A model generated the notes under the pieces. It did no database searches. It was given only the letters and a program-made list of their open reading frames with translations, and was not told the origin of the DNA. DNA of 64,000 bases, taken from contig NZ_JANHKS010000001.1 in NCBI RefSeq assembly GCF_028682175.1, positions 280,197 to 344,196 of the forward strand, in the 5' to 3' direction. Positions 43,033 to 52,375 of this stretch are shown here, piece by piece; the stretch's first letter is position 1, and each line of letters begins with the position of its first letter. This DNA is from Pseudomonas putida (GTDB lineage: Bacteria > Pseudomonadota > Gammaproteobacteria > Pseudomonadales > Pseudomonadaceae). The position numbers and the translations under genes were made by a program.

Positions 43033-43920
43033 TCAAGCCAGATACTTGTTGAACCACTCCAGCGTCCTGTCCCAGGCCAGGCGGGCGGCTGCGTCGTCAT
43101 AGCGCGGGGTGGAATCGTTATGAAAGCCGTGGTTCACGCCGGGGTAGACGTAGGCCTGATAGGTCTTGCCCGCTGCCTTGAGCGCCTGCTCGTAAGCCGG
43201 CCAGCCGTCGGTGATGGGTTTGTCGAGTTCGGCGTAGTGCAGCAGCAGGGGCGCCTTGATCCGGGCGACGTCTTCGGCCTTCGGCTGGCGCCCGTAGAAC
43301 GGCACCGCCGCGGCCAGCTCCGGGTAGGCCACGGCCGCCGCGTTGGACACCCCGCCGCCATAGCAGAAGCCGGTGATGCCGACCTTGCCGGTGGAGGCGT
43401 TGTGCGCCATCAGCCATTCGATGCCGGCGAAGAAATCGTTCATCAGCTTTTCCGGATCGACCTTCTGTTGCAACTCGCGACCCTTTTCATCGTTGCCGGG
43501 GTAGCCGCCCACCGAAGACAATCCGTCCGGCGCCAGCGCCACGAAACCGGCCTTGGCCAGGCGCCGGGCGACGTCTTCGATATAGGGATTCAAGCCACGG
43601 TTCTCATGCACCACCAGCACCGCCGGCACCTTGCCGCTCGCCTTGGCCGGACGCACCAGATAGCCACGCACCTGGCCGTGGCCTTTTGGCGAGGGGTAGG
43701 AAATGTACTCGGCGAGGATGTCCGGGTCGGTGAACTCGACCTGCTCGGCCAGGGCGTAGTTGGGGCTCAGCGAAGCGAGGATCGCCGTGGCAGTCAGGCC
43801 GCCCAGGGTGAACAGCGCGGCACGGTCGAGGAATTCCCGGCGGTTGATCTTGCCGTGGACGTAGTAATCGTAGAGTTCGAGCAGCTCAGGGGAGAAATCC
43901 TTGGCGGTGAGACGGGTCAT
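43033..43920 (-). CDS. Tat-exported dienelactone hydrolase family protein (YghX-like)
   Basis: A 295-residue alpha/beta hydrolase. Residues 25-60 form a twin-arginine signal ([17 protein letters not shown], then a hydrophobic stretch). The nucleophile is Cys186 in [10 protein letters not shown], with the acid near the segment HYAELDKP and the histidine in GVNHGFHND. That is the Cys-Asp-His triad of dienelactone hydrolases. [20 protein letters not shown] is the oxyanion and lid segment. It resembles E. coli YghX. Export by Tat suggests it works folded in the periplasm. Substrate unknown. Confidence 0.88.
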   Translation of the reverse strand: MTRLTAKDFSPELLELYDYYVHGKINRREFLDRAALFTLGGLTATAILASLSPNYALAEQVEFTDPDILAEYISYPSPKGHGQVRGYLVRPAKASGKVPAVLVVHENRGLNPYIEDVARRLAKAGFVALAPDGLSSVGGYPGNDEKGRELQQKVDPEKLMNDFFAGIEWLMAHNASTGKVGITGFCYGGGVSNAAAVAYPELAAAVPFYGRQPKAEDVARIKAPLLLHYAELDKPITDGWPAYEQALKAAGKTYQAYVYPGVNHGFHNDSTPRYDDAAARLAWDRTLEWFNKYLA

Positions 43921-44685
43921 CGGTGCACTTCCTCATCGATTGTCGACAGGCGGCGTCAGCAAACGATCAGGTTCGCAGGCGCAGCAACGAACAATCATTA
44001 AAGCAGTGATTTGTGACCTTGACCGTGCTCTTTGCAACGGAGGGGGATTAACCAGGTAGTCGTCCAATGTCCGATGCGACCGTGAGTGGCAATGTAACGA
44101 CCCTCTTCAATATATAAACACGCCATAGCTAACGCCGTGTGACTTCACACAAGCGCTACTTCACAACTGCGGCGCACATCCATTAAACCTGACAACTAAA
44201 CTGCCAGACCGCTTATATATCCGTCTCTATCCATGGACGAAATACGCCCACCTGACAGGGTAGGGAGCAATTTGTTTGCCAACTCCATCCCCCATCCCAA
44301 CTCCAATAATAAAAATGATTTCAATCATAGGGTTAGCAACAATACGCAAACACCGGGCACCCCCAAATCCGGGCAAAGCAATCCCCAACATTCGGGGACA
44401 CGCTTTAACCAGCACCGGTCTTGGATCCGCATTTAACACGCCATGAAGCGAACACTTACCGGCCATCACTTTATTCAAATATATTTCTAAATGTATCTTC
44501 CATTTTTTTATGGCAGCGCTACAGTCACTCTCAGCAGCCCTCTGTCCTAAAAGACAGTACTTGCACCGTGCCGAACAACTAATCGTCGACGTGACATTCA
44601 CGCTGACCGCCGTTTCTTTGCGCCCGGTTTTTACAAGAACAACAACGACAGTTGTCATCCATCACTCATCGAGAGTGCCCAGATC
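43921..44685. other. 765-bp AT-rich intergenic region
   Basis: No gene that I can support; frames at 44227-44658 (minus) and 44233-44436 (plus) lack ribosome sites and protein-like composition. It is clearly lower in GC than the flanking genes. A small symmetric site ATGATT-TC-AATCAT lies at 44315-44328 and could be an operator. It presumably holds the promoter of the di-haem protein gene at 44686 and of the dienelactone hydrolase operon on the other side. Confidence 0.6.
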
Positions 44686-46818
44686 ATGAATTACCCGATT
44701 AGCTTTCGATCTTTGCGTCTGAACGGCGGCCTCATTGCCGGATTGCTGATTACACCTGCTGTCTTCGCGGCGGCGCCGGTGGCGGTGGTCGATCCGGGCC
44801 CGGCGGCGGACATCCCTACCCTGCAATCGATGCGCGGGCTCACCCCGCCCGACCCGTCCGGCACCGAGGGCGGGCGCAAGGTCGACCTGATGGGCGACTT
44901 CGTGCTCAACCGCGATGCCGCCATTCGCCTGGGCAAGGCGATGTTCTGGGACCAGGATTTCGGCAGCGACGGCTACACCGCCTGCGCCTCCTGCCACTAC
45001 CACGCAGGGGTCGATCACCGCATCACCAACCAGCTCAACCCAGGCGCGGCCCATACCAATCCCAACGTCGCCTCGCTGTTCAACAAGCCGTTCATTGCGC
45101 CGAACATTCCAGGTGACGTGCCCTCCTACACCACACTTTCCGGTGGCAAGGGCGGGCCGAACTACACCATGAAGAAAACCGACTTCCCGACCCACGTGCT
45201 GGCCGATCCGCTGGATCGCAACTCGGCAATCCTCTACTCGACCGACGATGTGATGGGCTCGGCAGGCGTGTTCGAGGCCAGCTACGTAAGGCCGCGTCAG
45301 CCGCGTTTCGACCGCTGCACCCAACAGATGGACCCGCTGTACACCGTGAACAAGGTCAGCGTGCGCCGCACTACTGGGCGCAATGCTCCGAGCGTGATCA
45401 ATGCCGCCTTCAACGTGCGCAACTTCTGGGACGGCCGGGCGAACAACGTGTTCAACGGCTTCTCGCCGTTCGGCAACCGCGACCCGGACGCCGGCATCTA
45501 CGTGACCACCGAACGCAACCCCGTCGCCACCAAGGTTCGCCTGGCCCTCAACGACGCCTCGGCAGCCTCGCAAGCCGTGGGCCCTCCCGGCAACGGCGTG
45601 GAAATGTCCTGCGGCGGACGCAACTTCGCCGACATCGGCCGGCGCATGCTCGACTCCCTGGTCCTCAGCCACCAGCGCATCGCCACAAACGACTCGATGC
45701 TGTCGTCAATGGCAGTGCGTCGTCCGACCTACCGCGACATGATCAAGGCCGCGTTCCATCCACGGCTGTGGAATGCCACCCAACCGGTATCCCTGGGCGG
45801 CGTGGATTATCCGCAGATCGAGGCCAACTTCTCGCTGTTCTTTGGCCTGGCGATCCAGATGTACGAAGCCACGCTGGTGTCTGACCAGACCCCGCTCGAT
45901 GCCTATCTGGCCGGCAACACCCAGGCCATGGACGCCCAGCAGATCGAAGGCATGAACCTGTTCACCGGCAAGGGCAAATGCGTGGCCTGCCATGCCGGCC
46001 CCGAGCTGACCAACGCCGCCACCCGCCTGCGCCTGGAGCCGCGGGAACGCATCGAACGGATGGTGATGGCCGACAACCTCATCACCCTGTACGACAACGG
46101 TTTCTACAACACCGGCGTGCGCCCGACCGAAGAAGACCTGGCCGTGGGTGGCAGCGATCCGTGGGGCAACCCGCTGTCTTTCACCCGGCAGTACAACAGC
46201 ATCCTGCAGGGCCAGAACGTGCCGGATCCGTTCGACGTGGACGTGTGCAAGTTCGAGGCGCCGCTGAGCCCGGCCATTCCGTGCGACGCCACGCTCAAGC
46301 CCAACGTCAACTTCCGCGATTCGGTGGACGGCGCGTTCAAGACCCCGACCCTGCGTAACATCGCGCTGACCGGCCCGTACTTCCACAACGGCAGCCGTTC
46401 CACGCTCAAGCAGGTGGTGGAGTTCTACAACCGTGGCGGTGACCGTCGCGGCCAGGACGCCAACAACACCACAGGCTTCGACCATCCGAGCGTGAACCAG
46501 CACAACATGTCCAACCTGGACCCGGACATGACCAACCTCAACCTGACCCCGAGCGAGATCGATGCGCTGGTGCGGTTCATGGAAGTAGGCTTGACCGACC
46601 CGCGCGTGGCCTGGGAACAGGCGCCGTTCGACCACCCTTCACTGACCATCGCCCAGGGTGAAGTCGGCGATGAAAACAACGTGGTCACCCGGCCGGTGGA
46701 TGCCCAGTCCAGCACACCACGGGCCAAGGATCAGGAAATCATGCTCAACGCCGTGGGCGCCACCGGACGTCGCCCAACCGATGGCCCGCTGATGCCGTTC
46801 GTCAACGATCTGCGGTAG
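44686..46818 (+). CDS. Large di-haem cytochrome c peroxidase/MauG-family protein
   Basis: A 710-residue exported protein: signal peptide residues 1-29 (hydrophobic run from GLIAGLLITPAVFAAA). There are two haem c sites, CASCH at 100-104 and CVACH at 432-436. LGKAMFWDQDFGSDGYTACASCH is the family's first haem segment, and KTPTLRNIALTGPYFHNGS the conserved C-terminal one with a distal His-type ligand. Bacterial peroxidases are usually about 350 residues, so the roughly 300 extra residues between and around the haems are unusual. It could reduce peroxide or oxidise another periplasmic substrate. It stands alone. Confidence 0.88.
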   Translation: MNYPISFRSLRLNGGLIAGLLITPAVFAAAPVAVVDPGPAADIPTLQSMRGLTPPDPSGTEGGRKVDLMGDFVLNRDAAIRLGKAMFWDQDFGSDGYTACASCHYHAGVDHRITNQLNPGAAHTNPNVASLFNKPFIAPNIPGDVPSYTTLSGGKGGPNYTMKKTDFPTHVLADPLDRNSAILYSTDDVMGSAGVFEASYVRPRQPRFDRCTQQMDPLYTVNKVSVRRTTGRNAPSVINAAFNVRNFWDGRANNVFNGFSPFGNRDPDAGIYVTTERNPVATKVRLALNDASAASQAVGPPGNGVEMSCGGRNFADIGRRMLDSLVLSHQRIATNDSMLSSMAVRRPTYRDMIKAAFHPRLWNATQPVSLGGVDYPQIEANFSLFFGLAIQMYEATLVSDQTPLDAYLAGNTQAMDAQQIEGMNLFTGKGKCVACHAGPELTNAATRLRLEPRERIERMVMADNLITLYDNGFYNTGVRPTEEDLAVGGSDPWGNPLSFTRQYNSILQGQNVPDPFDVDVCKFEAPLSPAIPCDATLKPNVNFRDSVDGAFKTPTLRNIALTGPYFHNGSRSTLKQVVEFYNRGGDRRGQDANNTTGFDHPSVNQHNMSNLDPDMTNLNLTPSEIDALVRFMEVGLTDPRVAWEQAPFDHPSLTIAQGEVGDENNVVTRPVDAQSSTPRAKDQEIMLNAVGATGRRPTDGPLMPFVNDLR

Positions 46819-46865
46819 ATGTTCCAAGCCGACCGCGAGCACTTCGCGGTCATTGATGCCCATCG

Positions 46866-47018
46866 GGCCTGGTCGCGGGCAAGCGCGCTCCTACATCTTT
46901 TGCAACGTGCCATGGCCTGATGGACCGAGTTGATTGCTTTGCAAGGCTCACCACTCGGTCCACCAGAATGCGGTACGTTTCAACAAATGTAGGAGCGCGC
47001 TTGCCCGCGACCAGGCCT
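46866..47018. repeat. REP pair in the outward orientation
   Basis: GGCCTGGTCGCGGGCAAGCG followed by CGCTCCTACA (46866-46895) is the exact reverse complement of the segment at 46989-47018, a perfect 30-bp inverted repeat. The order is opposite to normal REPINs: the two TGTAGG ends point inward. It lies between the convergent di-haem and LysR genes. Confidence 0.8.
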
Positions 47019-47056
47019 GAAAGGCTTCCATGTAGCCATCTAAAGCCAAAGCCAAC

Positions 47057-47941
47057 CTACAACGCCTCCAACCCCCACAACACCTCCAGCACATGCCGCG
47101 TCGAGCGCTCTACCTCCCCCGCACGATGTGCGATCCCCAGCTCCCGCCACATCGGCGGCTGCAGCGCTCGCATCAGGATCCGGCTGTCGGGCAGCGGCGT
47201 GGACGCTTCGTGGGGCAGTAACGTGGCGCCGTACCCCGCCGCCACCAGGCTTTTGATCGCGTCGTTGTAATTGAGCTGGATGCGCGGCGTCGGCTGTGGC
47301 CCTTCGGTGGCGAACCACTCCGCCACCTGACGCGACAACCGCGTGGTGCTGTCGTTGAGGATCAGCGGCTGCCCCGCGAGCCAGGTCGGGGTGACCGGAT
47401 CGGGGCACTCCCGGCGGGCCGGCACGAACGCCATGATCGGGTCGCGGCGCCAGGTCTGGATCTGCAAGCCCTTGACCGGCGCCTGGGGCAAGGCGATCAC
47501 TCCGATGTCCAGGCTGCCATCGGCCAGTTTCTGCAGGGTCTGCTGGGAGGTCAGGACGGCCACCTGCACGTCGATCCCCGCGTGCTGCTGCTCCAGGGTT
47601 TCCAGTGCCTGGGGAATCAGTTGCGCAATGACCCCGGTGGACGCGCCCAACCGCACCCTGCCCGCGAGCCCCTGAACCTGGCGTTCGACATCCTCCAGCG
47701 CCTGTTCGGCATCGGCCAGCAGTCGCCGGGCGCGTTCGATGAGCGTCTCGCCGATGGCCGACGGCTGCACCCGCCCGCGGCTTCGCGACAACAGGCTGCC
47801 ACCCACCCGCGCCTCAAGGTCAGCAATGTGCAGGCTGACCGTCGGCGGCGCCAGGTTCAGCACCCGCGCAGCTTCAGCGAACGAGCCATGGTCGGCAATC
47901 GCCACCAGCGTGCGCAAACGGTCCAGGCTGATCTCACGCAT
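47057..47941 (-). CDS. LysR-family regulator of the argC-like gene
   Basis: A 294-residue LysR protein. Winged helix: LDRLRTLVAIADHGSFAEAA and APPTVSLHIADLEARVGGSL (residues 5-50), then effector domain. It is divergent from the argC-like gene at 48056 with a 114-bp gap that contains a perfect 7-5-7 inverted repeat 13 bp before its start (47954-47972). It most likely controls argC. Ligand unknown. Confidence 0.9.
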   Translation of the reverse strand: MREISLDRLRTLVAIADHGSFAEAARVLNLAPPTVSLHIADLEARVGGSLLSRSRGRVQPSAIGETLIERARRLLADAEQALEDVERQVQGLAGRVRLGASTGVIAQLIPQALETLEQQHAGIDVQVAVLTSQQTLQKLADGSLDIGVIALPQAPVKGLQIQTWRRDPIMAFVPARRECPDPVTPTWLAGQPLILNDSTTRLSRQVAEWFATEGPQPTPRIQLNYNDAIKSLVAAGYGATLLPHEASTPLPDSRILMRALQPPMWRELGIAHRAGEVERSTRHVLEVLWGLEAL

Positions 47942-47953
47942 GGGCTTCCTCTT

Positions 47954-47972
47954 GATTCAGTAAATCTGAATC
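47954..47972. promoter_or_regulatory. Candidate LysR operator
   Basis: GATTCAG-TAAAT-CTGAATC is a perfect 19-bp inverted repeat between the divergent LysR and argC genes. It has the same 7-5-7 geometry as the site at 24214, as expected for LysR recognition sites. Confidence 0.55.
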
Positions 47973-48055
47973 TGATCGTTATTAAATTCAACTTTTCCTA
48001 TCTTAAGCCCTGACTGAAGATGATCGCCATCGATCACTTTCAACGAGCACCCACC

Positions 48056-48979
48056 ATGACCCTCCCAGTGGTTTTCATCGACGGCGACCAAGGCACCACC
48101 GGCCTGCAGATCCACCAGCGGTTGCAAGGCCGGACCGATCTGAAACTGGTCACGCTGCCCGCCGAGCAGCGCAAGAACCCGCTCAGCCGCGCCGCTGCGA
48201 TCAACGCCTGTGACATCGCCATCCTGTGCCTGCCCGACGACGCCGCCCGCGCCGCCGTGGCCAGCATCGAAAACCCCAACGTGCGGGTGATCGACGCCAG
48301 CTCCGCACACCGCACCGCCCCTGACTGGGTGTACGGTTTTGCGCAGATGGGGGCCCAGCAGAAACAGGCCATCGCCAATGCCACGCGCATCACCAACCCC
48401 GGTTGCTACCCGACCGGTGCCATCGGCTTGCTGCGCCCGCTGCTGGACGCAGGTCTGGTGCCGAAGGACTACCCGATCACCATCAACGCGGTGTCCGGGT
48501 ATTCGGGCAAGGGCCGCGCAGGGGTCGACGAATTCGAAGGGCCGGATGCGGCCCAGGCCACACCCTTTCAGATCTACGGCCTGGGCCTGGCCCACAAGCA
48601 CGTGCCGGAGATCCAGCAGTACAGCGGCCTGAGCGAACGTCCGGTGTTCATCCCGGCCTATGGCTCGTTTCGCCAGGGCATCGTGCTGACCGTGGCGCTG
48701 CAACTGCGTCTGCTGCCAGCGGGCGTGAGCGGGACGACGCTGCATCAATGCCTTGAGCAGCATTACGCAGGCAGCGAATTCGTCGAGGTGCTGACGATGG
48801 AACAGTCCGGCGCCTTGACCGGCCTCGATCCTCGGGTGCTGAACGGCACCGACAAACTGCGCCTGATGGTCTTCGAAAACGCGGGGCACGTGCTGCTGGC
48901 GGCGGTGTTCGACAACCTGGGCAAGGGCGCGGCCGGGGCTGCTGTGCAGAACCTGGATCTGCTGATTGCAGGCCACTGA
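48056..48979 (+). CDS. argC: N-acetyl-gamma-glutamyl-phosphate reductase, type 2
   Basis: A 307-residue enzyme, the length of the short (type 2) ArgC family. [11 protein letters not shown] is the NADP-binding loop, the catalytic cysteine is 117 in [13 protein letters not shown], and [10 protein letters not shown] and [12 protein letters not shown] are conserved substrate segments. It makes N-acetyl-glutamate semialdehyde from N-acetyl-glutamyl phosphate in arginine synthesis. No other arginine gene is next to it, and it has a dedicated divergent LysR regulator, so a specialised or catabolic duty is possible. Start at 48056 gives the family N-terminus. Confidence 0.9.
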   Translation: MTLPVVFIDGDQGTTGLQIHQRLQGRTDLKLVTLPAEQRKNPLSRAAAINACDIAILCLPDDAARAAVASIENPNVRVIDASSAHRTAPDWVYGFAQMGAQQKQAIANATRITNPGCYPTGAIGLLRPLLDAGLVPKDYPITINAVSGYSGKGRAGVDEFEGPDAAQATPFQIYGLGLAHKHVPEIQQYSGLSERPVFIPAYGSFRQGIVLTVALQLRLLPAGVSGTTLHQCLEQHYAGSEFVEVLTMEQSGALTGLDPRVLNGTDKLRLMVFENAGHVLLAAVFDNLGKGAAGAAVQNLDLLIAGH

Positions 48980-48991
48980 GGCGGCCGACCT

Positions 48992-49900
48992 TCAAGCAAG
49001 CCCCAGTTCGACCCGCAACCAGTCCACCAACAGGTTCGCCTCCTCCCGGCGAGCCTGTCCGTGGCGGCGATAGACCGACAGCGCCTGCTGCAGATGAACG
49101 CTCTGGGCGAAGGGCGCGATCAACACGCCGTTGTCGAGCATGCGCTGGGAGGTTCGTCGCCAGCCCATCGCCAGGCCATGGCCTTCCACCGCCGCGTGCA
49201 GCATCAGTGAATAGCTGTCGAAGGCCAGCCCTCGCGCCTGGCGGGGCAGCTCGTGGCCAAACTCGGCGAGCCAGGTGTCCCATTCCAGTTGATAAGCCGG
49301 TTGCGCATCGTGGTGCAGCAAGGTGTGGCTGCCCAGCCGGTCCAGCGCGATCGGCACCTCGCGCCCTTTGAGGTATGTGGGGCTGCACACCGGAAAGACT
49401 TCATCGGATGCGCTGAACAGCAGCGGGTGCAGGCCATGGTCACGGTTGCTGCTTTGCATCGCCACGTCGAAGTAGCCCTGAAAGTCGGTCAGCGGCTGCG
49501 CCCAGGTGACCATCTTCAGTTCGATTTCGGGGTACTGCTGATGAAAATTCGACAGCCGTGGCATCAACCAGTGAAACGCCTCGCAGGGCTGACACAGCAA
49601 TACCACTTCGTTGCGCCCAGCGGTTCCACGCAGGCGGTCGGAGGTGCTGGCGACGTCACGCAACGCATTACTCAGCGTAACGCTTAACTCGCGCCCGGCA
49701 TCGGTCAGGAACACCGCCCGGTTGCGGCGCTGGAACAAGGCCAGGCCCAGGTCCTCCTCCAATGCGCGAATCTGCCTACTCACGGCTGCCTGGGTGAGGT
49801 TCAGCTCGTCGGCCGCACGGGAAAAACTCAACAGCCGCGCAGCCGCCTCGAAGGGCAGGAGACTGGCCAGTGGCGGCAGGGATTTACCGAGCTTATTCAT
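48992..49900 (-). CDS. LysR-family regulator (GcvA-like)
   Basis: A 302-residue LysR protein of the GcvA-like branch. The N-terminus LPPLASLLPFEAAARLLSFS followed by RAADELNLTQAAVSRQIRALEE gives the winged helix (residues 9-52). The effector domain follows. It is convergent with argC (12 bp between stops) and divergent from the EamA permease gene at 50109 over 208 bp that includes a REPIN. The permease and the dioxygenase after it are its probable targets. Confidence 0.9.
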   Translation of the reverse strand: MNKLGKSLPPLASLLPFEAAARLLSFSRAADELNLTQAAVSRQIRALEEDLGLALFQRRNRAVFLTDAGRELSVTLSNALRDVASTSDRLRGTAGRNEVVLLCQPCEAFHWLMPRLSNFHQQYPEIELKMVTWAQPLTDFQGYFDVAMQSSNRDHGLHPLLFSASDEVFPVCSPTYLKGREVPIALDRLGSHTLLHHDAQPAYQLEWDTWLAEFGHELPRQARGLAFDSYSLMLHAAVEGHGLAMGWRRTSQRMLDNGVLIAPFAQSVHLQQALSVYRRHGQARREEANLLVDWLRVELGLA

Positions 49901-49980
49901 AATCTTTGGTAATGCATCGAGACGAAGACATCATTTGTAGCACAGCCACCGGCGCAAGCAAGATAAGCCCAACGCAAATA

Positions 49981-50078
49981 CCCGTAGCAGCACGGCTTGC
50001 CGGCGGGGGCGGTGTGTCAGGCAACACATGCGGCGCCTGATACACCGCTCCCGCCGGCAAGCCGTGCTGCTACGACGG
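49981..50078. repeat. REPIN of the GTAGCAGCACGGCTTGCCGGC family
   Basis: Inverted copies of CCCGTAGCAGCACGGCTTGC in the divergent gap between LysR and the EamA permease gene. It is unusual for a REPIN to lie in a promoter region rather than after a gene. Confidence 0.85.
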
Positions 50079-50108
50079 GTTATTCTCGCCACGACGCTGA
50101 GTACTTCC

Positions 50109-51080
50109 ATGACATCACCCCGCTCGATCATCATCCAGGGCGTGGCCTTCGCCGTGATCGCCACCCTGTGCTGGGCCTGCAACTTCATCGCGCCCTATGT
50201 GCTGCAAGGCTACGGCATCGCGGATTTCATGCTGGTGCGTTTCGTCATGGCCGGGCTGCTCGGCGCCCTGGTCCTGCCGCTGTACCGTCGGCAACTGCGC
50301 GGTTTGCAGGTGAGCCAGTGGCTGACCGGTATGGCTCTCGGCGCGCTTGGTTATCTGGCCTACAGCAGTTGCATCGCCGGTGGCGTGATCTACGGCGGGC
50401 CCTTGATGATTGCCGCTTTCATCGGCGCCGTGCCGGTGCTGCAAGCGCTGCTGGGCAACGCGCAGAACCGTGCGCTGCGCTGGAGCCAGTTGGCGATGCC
50501 GCTGGGCTTGCTGTGCCTTGGCCTGGTGCTCATCAACCTGCAAGTCCTCACCGATGCGCCCGCCGCCCACACACACCTGTGGACCGGCCTCGGGTTCTCC
50601 CTTGGCGCAGTGCTGTTGTGGTTGTCGTTCAGCGTGGTCAACCAGACAGCGGTCGAGCGTCTGCATACCGGAGCCACCGGCGCCTGGACCTGCCTGATGA
50701 TGATCGGCGCGGGTCTTGCCGCGCTGCTGCTGACCCCGCTGGCCTGGTCGCGGGACCTGTTGCTGCTGCCGATTCAAGGATTCGCCACACCCGCCGCGCT
50801 CAAGCTTTACGCCTGCGCCGGGCTGATCGCCCTGCTGTCTTCGGTGATCGGCGCCTGGGCCTGGAACCACGCTTCGCGCCGCCTGCCGATGGTGCTGTCG
50901 GGGCAACTGATCGCCCTTGAGTCCTTCTTTGCCACCGCCCTGGGCCTGGCCTTTCATGGCCGCGCCCCCAGCAACTTCGAGGCCATGGGCCTGGTGCTGA
51001 TCCTGTTCGGGGCGGTTTATTCGGTGCGAATCATCATGAGCCCAGCCCGCACCGCCCCTTGCCCAAACGCTTGTCTGTGA
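50109..51080 (+). CDS. EamA-family (DMT) transporter
   Basis: A 323-residue protein with ten hydrophobic segments in two EamA repeats. The first begins VAFAVIATLCWACNFIAPYV, the second near LGFSLGAVLLWLSFSVVNQT. Members export metabolites such as amino acids or import small compounds. Start at 50109; the longer reading runs through a REPIN. It is 17 bp upstream of the gamma-butyrobetaine-hydroxylase-like gene, so the two may handle one substrate. Confidence 0.88.
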   Translation: MTSPRSIIIQGVAFAVIATLCWACNFIAPYVLQGYGIADFMLVRFVMAGLLGALVLPLYRRQLRGLQVSQWLTGMALGALGYLAYSSCIAGGVIYGGPLMIAAFIGAVPVLQALLGNAQNRALRWSQLAMPLGLLCLGLVLINLQVLTDAPAAHTHLWTGLGFSLGAVLLWLSFSVVNQTAVERLHTGATGAWTCLMMIGAGLAALLLTPLAWSRDLLLLPIQGFATPAALKLYACAGLIALLSSVIGAWAWNHASRRLPMVLSGQLIALESFFATALGLAFHGRAPSNFEAMGLVLILFGAVYSVRIIMSPARTAPCPNACL

Positions 51081-51097
51081 ACCCAGGAGCCTGTCCC

Positions 51098-52252
51098 ATG
51101 AACGCTATCGCCGACTACCGCACCTACCCGCTCATCAGCCCCCTGCTCAGCGTGCAGCAGCACCCGGACCTGATCGAAGTGACCTGGTCGGATCAGCGCC
51201 GCAGCCCCTTTCACCACCTGTGGCTGCGGGACAATTGCCCGTGCCCGGTGTGCGTCTACAGCGTGACTCGCGAGCAGGTATTCGAGATCGCTGACGTCGC
51301 GGAAAATCTCGCAGCGCAGCACGCCGAAATCGACGAATCCGGGGCATTGTCCGTGCGCTGGAACGATGGGCACCACAGCCGCTTCGACCCCGGCTGGCTG
51401 CGGGCCCACGCCTATGACGACCAATCCCGCGCCGACCGGGAGGCCAGCCGCCCACAAAAACAGCGCTGGGTCGCAGGCTTTCAGTTGCCGGTGTTCGATT
51501 ACCAGGCGGTCATGGAAGACGACGCCACCCTGCTCCAGTGGCTGCTGGCCGTGCGCGACACAGGGCTGACCCAGGTACGCGGCGTGCCCACCGATCCGGG
51601 TTCATTGAGCCAGGTGGCCAGGCGCATTTCGTTCATCCGCGAGAGCAACTTCGGCGTGCTGTTCAACGTGCAATCCAAGGCCAACGCCGACAGCAACGCC
51701 TACACCGCTTTCAACCTGCCGCTGCACAGCGACTTGCCGACCCGCGAGTTGCAGCCGGGGTTGCAGTTCCTGCATTGCCTGGTCAATGACGCCAGCGGTG
51801 GCGACAGCCGTTTCGTCGATGGTTTCGCCATCGCCCAGGCCTTGCACGAGGAAGATCCGCAGGCGTATCGCTTGCTGTGCGAGGTGGCGGTGGAGTTTCG
51901 CAACAAGGATCGCCACAGCGACTATCGCTGCCTGGCGCCGGTGATCGCGCTGGATGCCCGCGGCGAAGTGGCCGAGGTGCGCATGGCTAACTTCCTGCGT
52001 GGGCCGTTCAACATGGCGCCCGAGTTGATGCAGCCGTACTACCGGGCGTATCGGCGCTTCATCGAGATGACCCGCCAGCCGCGTTTCCAGTTCTGCCAGC
52101 GGCTTGAGGCCGGGCAACTGTGGTGTTTCGACAACCGCCGCACCCTCCACGCCCGCGACGCCTTCGACCCGGCCAGCGGCGCCCGGCATTTTCAGGGATG
52201 TTATGTGGATCGGGATGAGTTGTTGTCGCGGATATTGGTGTTGCAGAGGTAG
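51098..52252 (+). CDS. Gamma-butyrobetaine hydroxylase-like Fe(II)/2-oxoglutarate dioxygenase
   Basis: A 384-residue TauD/TfdA-type dioxygenase with an N-terminal zinc domain: WLRDNCPCPVC gives Cys47, Cys49 and Cys52. The iron facial triad is His210 and Asp212 (LHSDLPTREL) and His351 (RTLHARDAF). Length, zinc motif and ligand spacing match gamma-butyrobetaine hydroxylases, which make L-carnitine. AGGAG precedes the start. It follows an EamA permease and is near a LysR gene. Carnitine synthesis is plausible but another quaternary-amine substrate is possible. Confidence 0.88.
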   Translation: MNAIADYRTYPLISPLLSVQQHPDLIEVTWSDQRRSPFHHLWLRDNCPCPVCVYSVTREQVFEIADVAENLAAQHAEIDESGALSVRWNDGHHSRFDPGWLRAHAYDDQSRADREASRPQKQRWVAGFQLPVFDYQAVMEDDATLLQWLLAVRDTGLTQVRGVPTDPGSLSQVARRISFIRESNFGVLFNVQSKANADSNAYTAFNLPLHSDLPTRELQPGLQFLHCLVNDASGGDSRFVDGFAIAQALHEEDPQAYRLLCEVAVEFRNKDRHSDYRCLAPVIALDARGEVAEVRMANFLRGPFNMAPELMQPYYRAYRRFIEMTRQPRFQFCQRLEAGQLWCFDNRRTLHARDAFDPASGARHFQGCYVDRDELLSRILVLQR

Positions 52253-52263
52253 GCGCCCACAAT

Positions 52264-52356
52264 CCCGTAGCAGCACGGCTTGCCGGCGGGAGCGGTGGGT
52301 CAGTTACACATGTGGCGCCTGACACGCCGCCCCCGCCGGCAAGCCGTGCTGCTACG
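52264..52356. repeat. REPIN of the GTAGCAGCACGGCTTGCCGGC family
   Basis: Inverted copies of CCCGTAGCAGCACGGCTTGC between the convergent dioxygenase and eutC genes. Confidence 0.85.
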
Positions 52357-52375
52357 AGGCAGGCTATGGCAGGCC

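Noticed and set aside
44315..44328. A Fur box before the di-haem protein
   Set aside because: ATGATT-TC-AATCAT is symmetric but matches only part of the 19-bp Fur consensus; kept only as an unassigned site.
44227..44658. A 143-codon minus-strand frame and a 67-codon plus-strand frame at 44233
   Set aside because: No ribosome site, odd composition, and the two overlap one another in an AT-rich control region.
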